Assembly (NCBI GenBank): GCA_014281115.1 | Contig: JACONQ010000001.1 | Span: 62,001 to 126,000, forward strand | DNA: 64,000 nucleotides | Direction of reading: 5' to 3' | Source of the DNA: Laburnicola sp. R22_1 | Lineage: Eukaryota; Ascomycota; Dothideomycetes; Pleosporales; Didymosphaeriaceae | Part shown: positions 60,152 through 64,000 of the stretch, piece after piece | Position numbering within the stretch: position 1 is the stretch's first letter | Layout of the letters: each line of letters opens with the position of its first letter | Notes under the pieces: generated by a model | The model's database searches: none | Seen by the model: only the letters and a program-made list of their open reading frames with translations | What the model was told of the DNA's origin: nothing | Made by a program: the position numbers and the translations under genes

Positions 60152-61029
60152 GGTGTAGGTACCACATCAACTACAGATGATATATCCACACCAACATCCT
60201 CTGTCTCCTCAGCGACTTGAGGAGGTGGTGCAAAGGCCTTTTGACGGCGTCTATTACCCTTTTTGGAGAATTGTATATCTTGTTGGAGTTGCTTTTTGGC
60301 TTCGCGCGCGATCCTAGCTTCTTCGCGCTGCACGGCCTTCTCGCGCTGTTCTTAAAGGCGTATTTCTTTGGCCACCTCTCTCATGCGCTGCCTCTCTTCA
60401 AGCATGGTAGCCTTCTCCTGCTTCTGCTACTCCCTACGCTTGATCTCCTTGGACTTCTGTTGTTGTAGTAGCTGCTTGTTGGCATCCTTTTGTGCTTGGC
60501 GATCGCGGGCGTCCTTGACTTTGGATGGCGACCAGAATATAGCTCCACTATTATACTCCTGCGGTGCCTTAAGTAATAGAGGCCTGCCACGTTGACGGCG
60601 CTTCTTCTTATTGACAAAGGCCCCTCTGAGTCGCTCGTTTTCATGCTGGAGGAGCTGTTTTTGTACAGCCATCACGTGAATCGTCTGGCTTAGCTGTTGG
60701 GAGCGTCAATCGTAGATATCCTCCACTACCTGGCGCAGTAATCGCTCAATCTTTCTCCAATCTAAAGCGCTGAGTACGGAAGTAGTACTATCGCTTAATG
60801 AGGGCCTCTCAGTCTCCTCTATTTTAAACTTCTTAAGTATAGCCTCTGTCAGAGTTGCTAACAGTCAGGTAAGTCAGTCTCGCGGGTCTTACCTGGGTTG
60901 ACCTGTAAGGGGGGGGTCCCTGGAGTTGACCTGATCGAACTGGTGTACGTTGGGGGGCCAAACTGACCTGGTGATTGGCCTGATTGATGATATTGTATAA
61001 AAAAAAGTGGGGCATCTATGGTGTTGACC

Positions 61030-63594
61030 TTATATATAAGCCTCCGGGGCCCAAGACCCCAAATGATACCTCTCCTCTAGCACCTGCTCAGAGAGATCTG
61101 TACTGTTAGCTAGAGTACGGTTGACGTCCGTAAACCCAGCTTTTATCCAAGATCGTACGCACTGAGTTGCGGAGACTAGCTGGGGACCTTGTTTACGCCT
61201 TTTGGGTTCCATTATGTCGCTTGTCTCTGAGAAGACTCTCTCACAGTAACAAGAGGACGCTGGGATCGATAGCATGTCTATCGCGAGCTTTGACAGGTCC
61301 GGGTAGCCGTCTCGCATGCCCAGCCAGTAAGTAATCGGGTCCTGGGCAAGCGGGTGATCAATCGGGAGGTAAGGTTCGTCAGTATACCACCGCTCGTACT
61401 CATCTGAACAGTTAACAGCTGGGCTGGCGCTAAGGCGTACGGGCTTTGTGAGACCTTCTGTAAACGCGTCGATATTTGATACCTTTGCTCTCTTGCGCGG
61501 GGGAGAGTTGACAGCACCCGTATTCTTAGCCTTGTACGTATCCCAGAGCTCCTTGAACTGAGCCTTGCCCTTGGCGAGCCACGTCGGGTTCTCCTCACCC
61601 CAGGCGTTGACAAAATAGTGCTTGTAATAAAGGTGGAGAGACGTCGCTGTAAAATAGGCAGGTGAGTCTTCAAGCTTAGCGTAGTACTTTGCAAGTTTCT
61701 TGTGCGCCAGCCGGACGTTGATTATTATATAGTCCTCGGGAGCGTCGTCCTTATCAAAATCAACGTCGGCCCACTGGGTCGCCAGAGCTTCAAAGTGATT
61801 GAGGAGATACTCAAAGGTCGGGTATACCTCATAGATGGCCCCAAAACGTCCAGAGAAGCTGCGCCCTTCAAGTCTCTTGGTGGCCTCCTTCAACGGCTAG
61901 AGGACATGCACGTACTGGGTAATTACTTGCCAGTCTCCAGAGGTGAGCCCGGAGGACCTCATCCATTCAGGTACGTCGGCTGGCGTCTCTGTCTAACGCC
62001 CTCAACGCGTTGCGTAGTCGGAGCGCGTTTTTGTGATATGCCACTCCATATACGCGTTGATAGTAGAGTGGAGTACTATAGCCCTCTTAAAGGTGTCGCA
62101 AAAGGAGTTCCACCTTGTAACAACAGGCTTAACAGGCTCTAGAAGCTTGACGGGTTTCCTGTTACCCTTTGCGCGTTCAGACTCAAAAATAGTGCGCTGA
62201 AGCTGGTTGAACAAGTCGTACTGCTGGGGAGTACGTATTGAGTGGAGGACGTCGACGAGCACCCCCAATGGGCCCTTCTAACGCCACTCACGCATGAGCT
62301 TCTCCTCCTCCGCCGTCTGATTGTCGTCGTTATCAAAAACGTCCTTGTCAACCCCAAATATCACCGTCTGACCCGTCAAGTTGAGCGAGTGGGGTAAGCA
62401 GCGCAGACAGCGTTCGACCGCGTTAAAATTAAACTCTTGGGCTAGGCAGTTAACAGTAGTATCGTTATTAGCAGCATTATTAAGAACAAAGTAGCCCACT
62501 AAGGACGCGTCAATGCCGAACTTTGTCAGCGTCTGTTTAACAACCTCCGCCATCCTTTTTCCTATATAGGCGCCAGCCAGCTAGGGCAGGGCGAGAGGCA
62601 GGTCGCAGATCCGTCCTTGGGCGTTAACGTAATGGCAGACAATCCCCATAAAGGCCTTCTTGCCACCTTTAACAGACCAGCCGTTAAAACTGAAGTAGAC
62701 CTTGCCCAGCGCGTGAGACAGCTCGCGTTGAACTAACGGCGCCAGGTAATCGTAGAGGCGCAGTATATACGCCGAGACGCTCTGGTGGTTCTTCCATATC
62801 GCCATTTCTGCCTCAGGGTTGGCAACCCGGAGGAGGGCTCGAAAGGTTGGCGATTCAAACTCGCTGAGAGGATGGTTGTTCTCGACAAGCCAGCTAACTG
62901 CCGCCAGTCGAAAACGCTGTATATTGAAGTTACCCAGCGCGTTCGCAACGTCCTGCGACACCTCCATCCCAGCGCCTGTCAACCCACGGAGAGTACGCTG
63001 GCCAGCCTCCAGCCCGACAGACTCGCGCCCAGGGCGAGTTATCGCGTGTCCTGTACGGAGCGTCTTAAGGTGAGACCAAGCTGACGGCGTTAAGCTTGTT
63101 ACGTCATATATACCCCTACTTGCAAACCTAATACTCCTGTGAACGTGGCAGTACTAACAGACAAAGAAAATACGCGTTGGACACTTGCGCAAAGCTACTC
63201 AATAGCCGTAGTTGTATATCAGCAACTTCTTACTCCTCTGCGTCCGCAAAGGCTTTATATACGGCCCCAGACGCGTCCAGTCGATCCCATCAAAGTTATC
63301 CTCGTACCCAGCATCGTACTCAGTATCGACAGCCTCGGGGGCTTGGGCGGAGGGCGCAGTGGGTGCAGTGGGCGCAGTAGGTGCGACAGCAATGGAAATA
63401 TCTGTATAGGCGTTATGTGACTCCGCCGCCCGATCTCTAAGCTCTACCTCGAAGGACTGGTTGTCCTGGGTCGACTGGGAATCTTTGGCGACGTTAGACA
63501 GAGATTCAGCAGTGAGCGAGGTAGCTGGTGTACTAGGCGCCTCCTATTGCCCCTGCCGTCTTTTTAAGCCCCGGCCGCGTCGATTTGAGCTCAT
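61030..63594 (-). pseudogene. hAT transposase, broken only by nonsense codons
   Basis: The whole gene is readable in one frame from ATG 63594 (MSSNRRGRGLKRRQG) to the stop at 61030, about 855 codons. In order: N-terminal region with Ala-Pro-Thr repeats; FDGIDWTRLGPYIKPLRTQ; a BED-type finger (FVC-stop-YCHVHRS ... WSHLKTLRTGH); the catalytic region (VYFSFNGWSVKGGKKAFMGI; YFVLNNAANNDTTVNCLA); and the dimerisation domain (LAIDMLSIPASSCYCERVFS). Eight in-frame stops (TAG or TGA) interrupt it at about 63546, 63201, 63160, 62580, 62277, 62001, 61992 and 61896, and no frameshift is needed. The usual FDGW motif reads FNGW, a G-to-A change at a conserved Asp. Confidence 0.9.
63352..63386. repeat. 9-bp minisatellite in hAT2 transposase
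   Basis: Three to four units of G(C/T)GCAGT(G/A)G, encoding Ala-Pro-Thr repeats on the minus strand. The same unit occurs at 922-964. Confidence 0.75.
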
Positions 63595-64000
63595 CTAACG
63601 GGTATACTAATGGATATTAACGAGTATGTGGGTAGGTGCAAGGTCTGGGAGCACCGACGGAGATTTCAGGTGTACGGCTGATTACCCGATTAGGAAATAA
63701 TCGGCAAGCTAAAACACCAAATATTCGCCAAAATATCGATATTTGATGATATTTCCAGCTTCAAAAACTACTCCAGGAACCCTCTGCGGGGGCCCAAATC
63801 ACCAGGTTGGTCAGTTTGATCAATCAGGCTCAAGGCCGGCACCTTATTTGCCTACTAATTTGTATGAGCCAATGGTTGACTGATTGAATTGACGCTTGGC
63901 AGTAAACCGAGCGGACTAACTGCTACCTGATTGATTGTTAGCAACTCTGGCCTCTGAGTCTAACGGCGAAAGCCCTGTGACTTAAAAAGCCGTTAAGATC

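Larger units (their letters stand above)
60850..63949 (-). mobile_element. hAT transposon hAT2 (3.1 kb)
   Basis: Ends CAGAGTTGCTAAC and its inverse GTTAGCAACTCTG. The target duplication is GCCTCTGT (60842-60849) and GCCTCTGA (63950-63957), 7 of 8 matching. It lies in the same pogo-type transposase gene as hAT1, 0.7 kb away, and is coded on the minus strand. Its ends differ from those of hAT1, so it belongs to another subfamily. Confidence 0.9.
56418..64000 (-). pseudogene. Pogo-type transposase gene, C-terminal part, interrupted by two hAT elements, 5' part beyond the window
   Basis: Three pieces join in one minus-strand frame once the hAT insertions and one copy of each target duplication are removed: 64000-63950, 60849-60152 and 56480-56418. 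They read ILTAF(stop)VTGLSPLDSEAI, then KKFKIEETERPSLSDS and WRKIERLLRQVVEDIYD, then the coiled basic tail (LQHENERLRGAFVNKKKRRQ, WSPSKVKDARDRQAQKDANK, REEARIAREAKKQLQQD), ending TPGPATRTRKVRLPQRYRT before TAG at 56418-56420. This is the typical C-terminus of fungal DDE1/pogo transposases; the catalytic domain lies beyond the right edge. Nonsense codons (one TAA, one TGA, two TAG) stand at former Gln, Arg or Glu sites. Confidence 0.8.

Noticed and set aside
60109..60675. Several short frames read as separate genes
   Set aside because: The minus-strand pieces join with 56418-56480 and 63950-64000 as one interrupted transposase tail; the plus-strand ones are shadows.

Overview
The window is genomic DNA of a filamentous ascomycete (Pezizomycotina). 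Two things show this. Long AT-rich stretches are made of transposon relics in which nearly every CAG or CAA codon has become a stop, which is the signature of repeat-induced point mutation (RIP). The GC-balanced flanks carry fungal gene families: a DUF7924-like protein, a secreted rhamnogalacturonan exolyase, a BBE-type FAD oxidoreductase and an alpha/beta hydrolase. The species cannot be named from the sequence.

Layout. Positions 1-1258 hold the 5' part of a DUF7924-like gene on the minus strand. From about 1500 to 48500 runs one AT-rich, RIP-mutated block with no intact gene. It is a nest of mobile elements, several of which I could delimit by matching target-site duplications (TSDs). They are: a chromoviral Gypsy element L1 (5604-22545, TSD TATTT) containing a second chromoviral Gypsy element L2 (10917-17874, TSD TTAAC), a large fold-back element (18007-18708) and a 1.1-kb unclassified element; a 2.4-kb relative of that element (24254-33991) split by a lightly mutated pogo/Fot1-type transposon (25191-26935) and by an LTR element L3 (28183-33836, TSD ACTAC) that shows a protease-like relic but no polymerase; three copies of a 1.2-kb family with 14-15 bp TSDs; two more pogo-type elements; and an uninterrupted TAA array of about 111 units. 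The first and last parts of the block carry the two copies of a 127-bp direct repeat.

From about 48.5 kb the sequence is GC-balanced again. It holds a small hypothetical gene (48822-49235), a truncated FAD oxidoreductase pseudogene (49575-50801), an alpha/beta hydrolase pseudogene with two nonsense codons (51051-52067), a 160-bp hAT-type MITE (52477-52636) and an intact-looking exo-rhamnogalacturonan lyase gene (53178-55955). From 56418 to the right edge lies the C-terminal part of a pogo-type transposase gene into which two separate hAT transposons have jumped (56481-60151, TSD GGTGTAGG; 60850-63949, TSD GCCTCTGT/A). Both hAT transposase genes are broken mainly by nonsense codons.

The only genes likely to be functional are the DUF7924-like gene, the small hypothetical gene and the lyase. 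The rest records successive insertions, with RIP strength differing sharply between neighbouring elements, so relative insertion ages can be read from the nesting.
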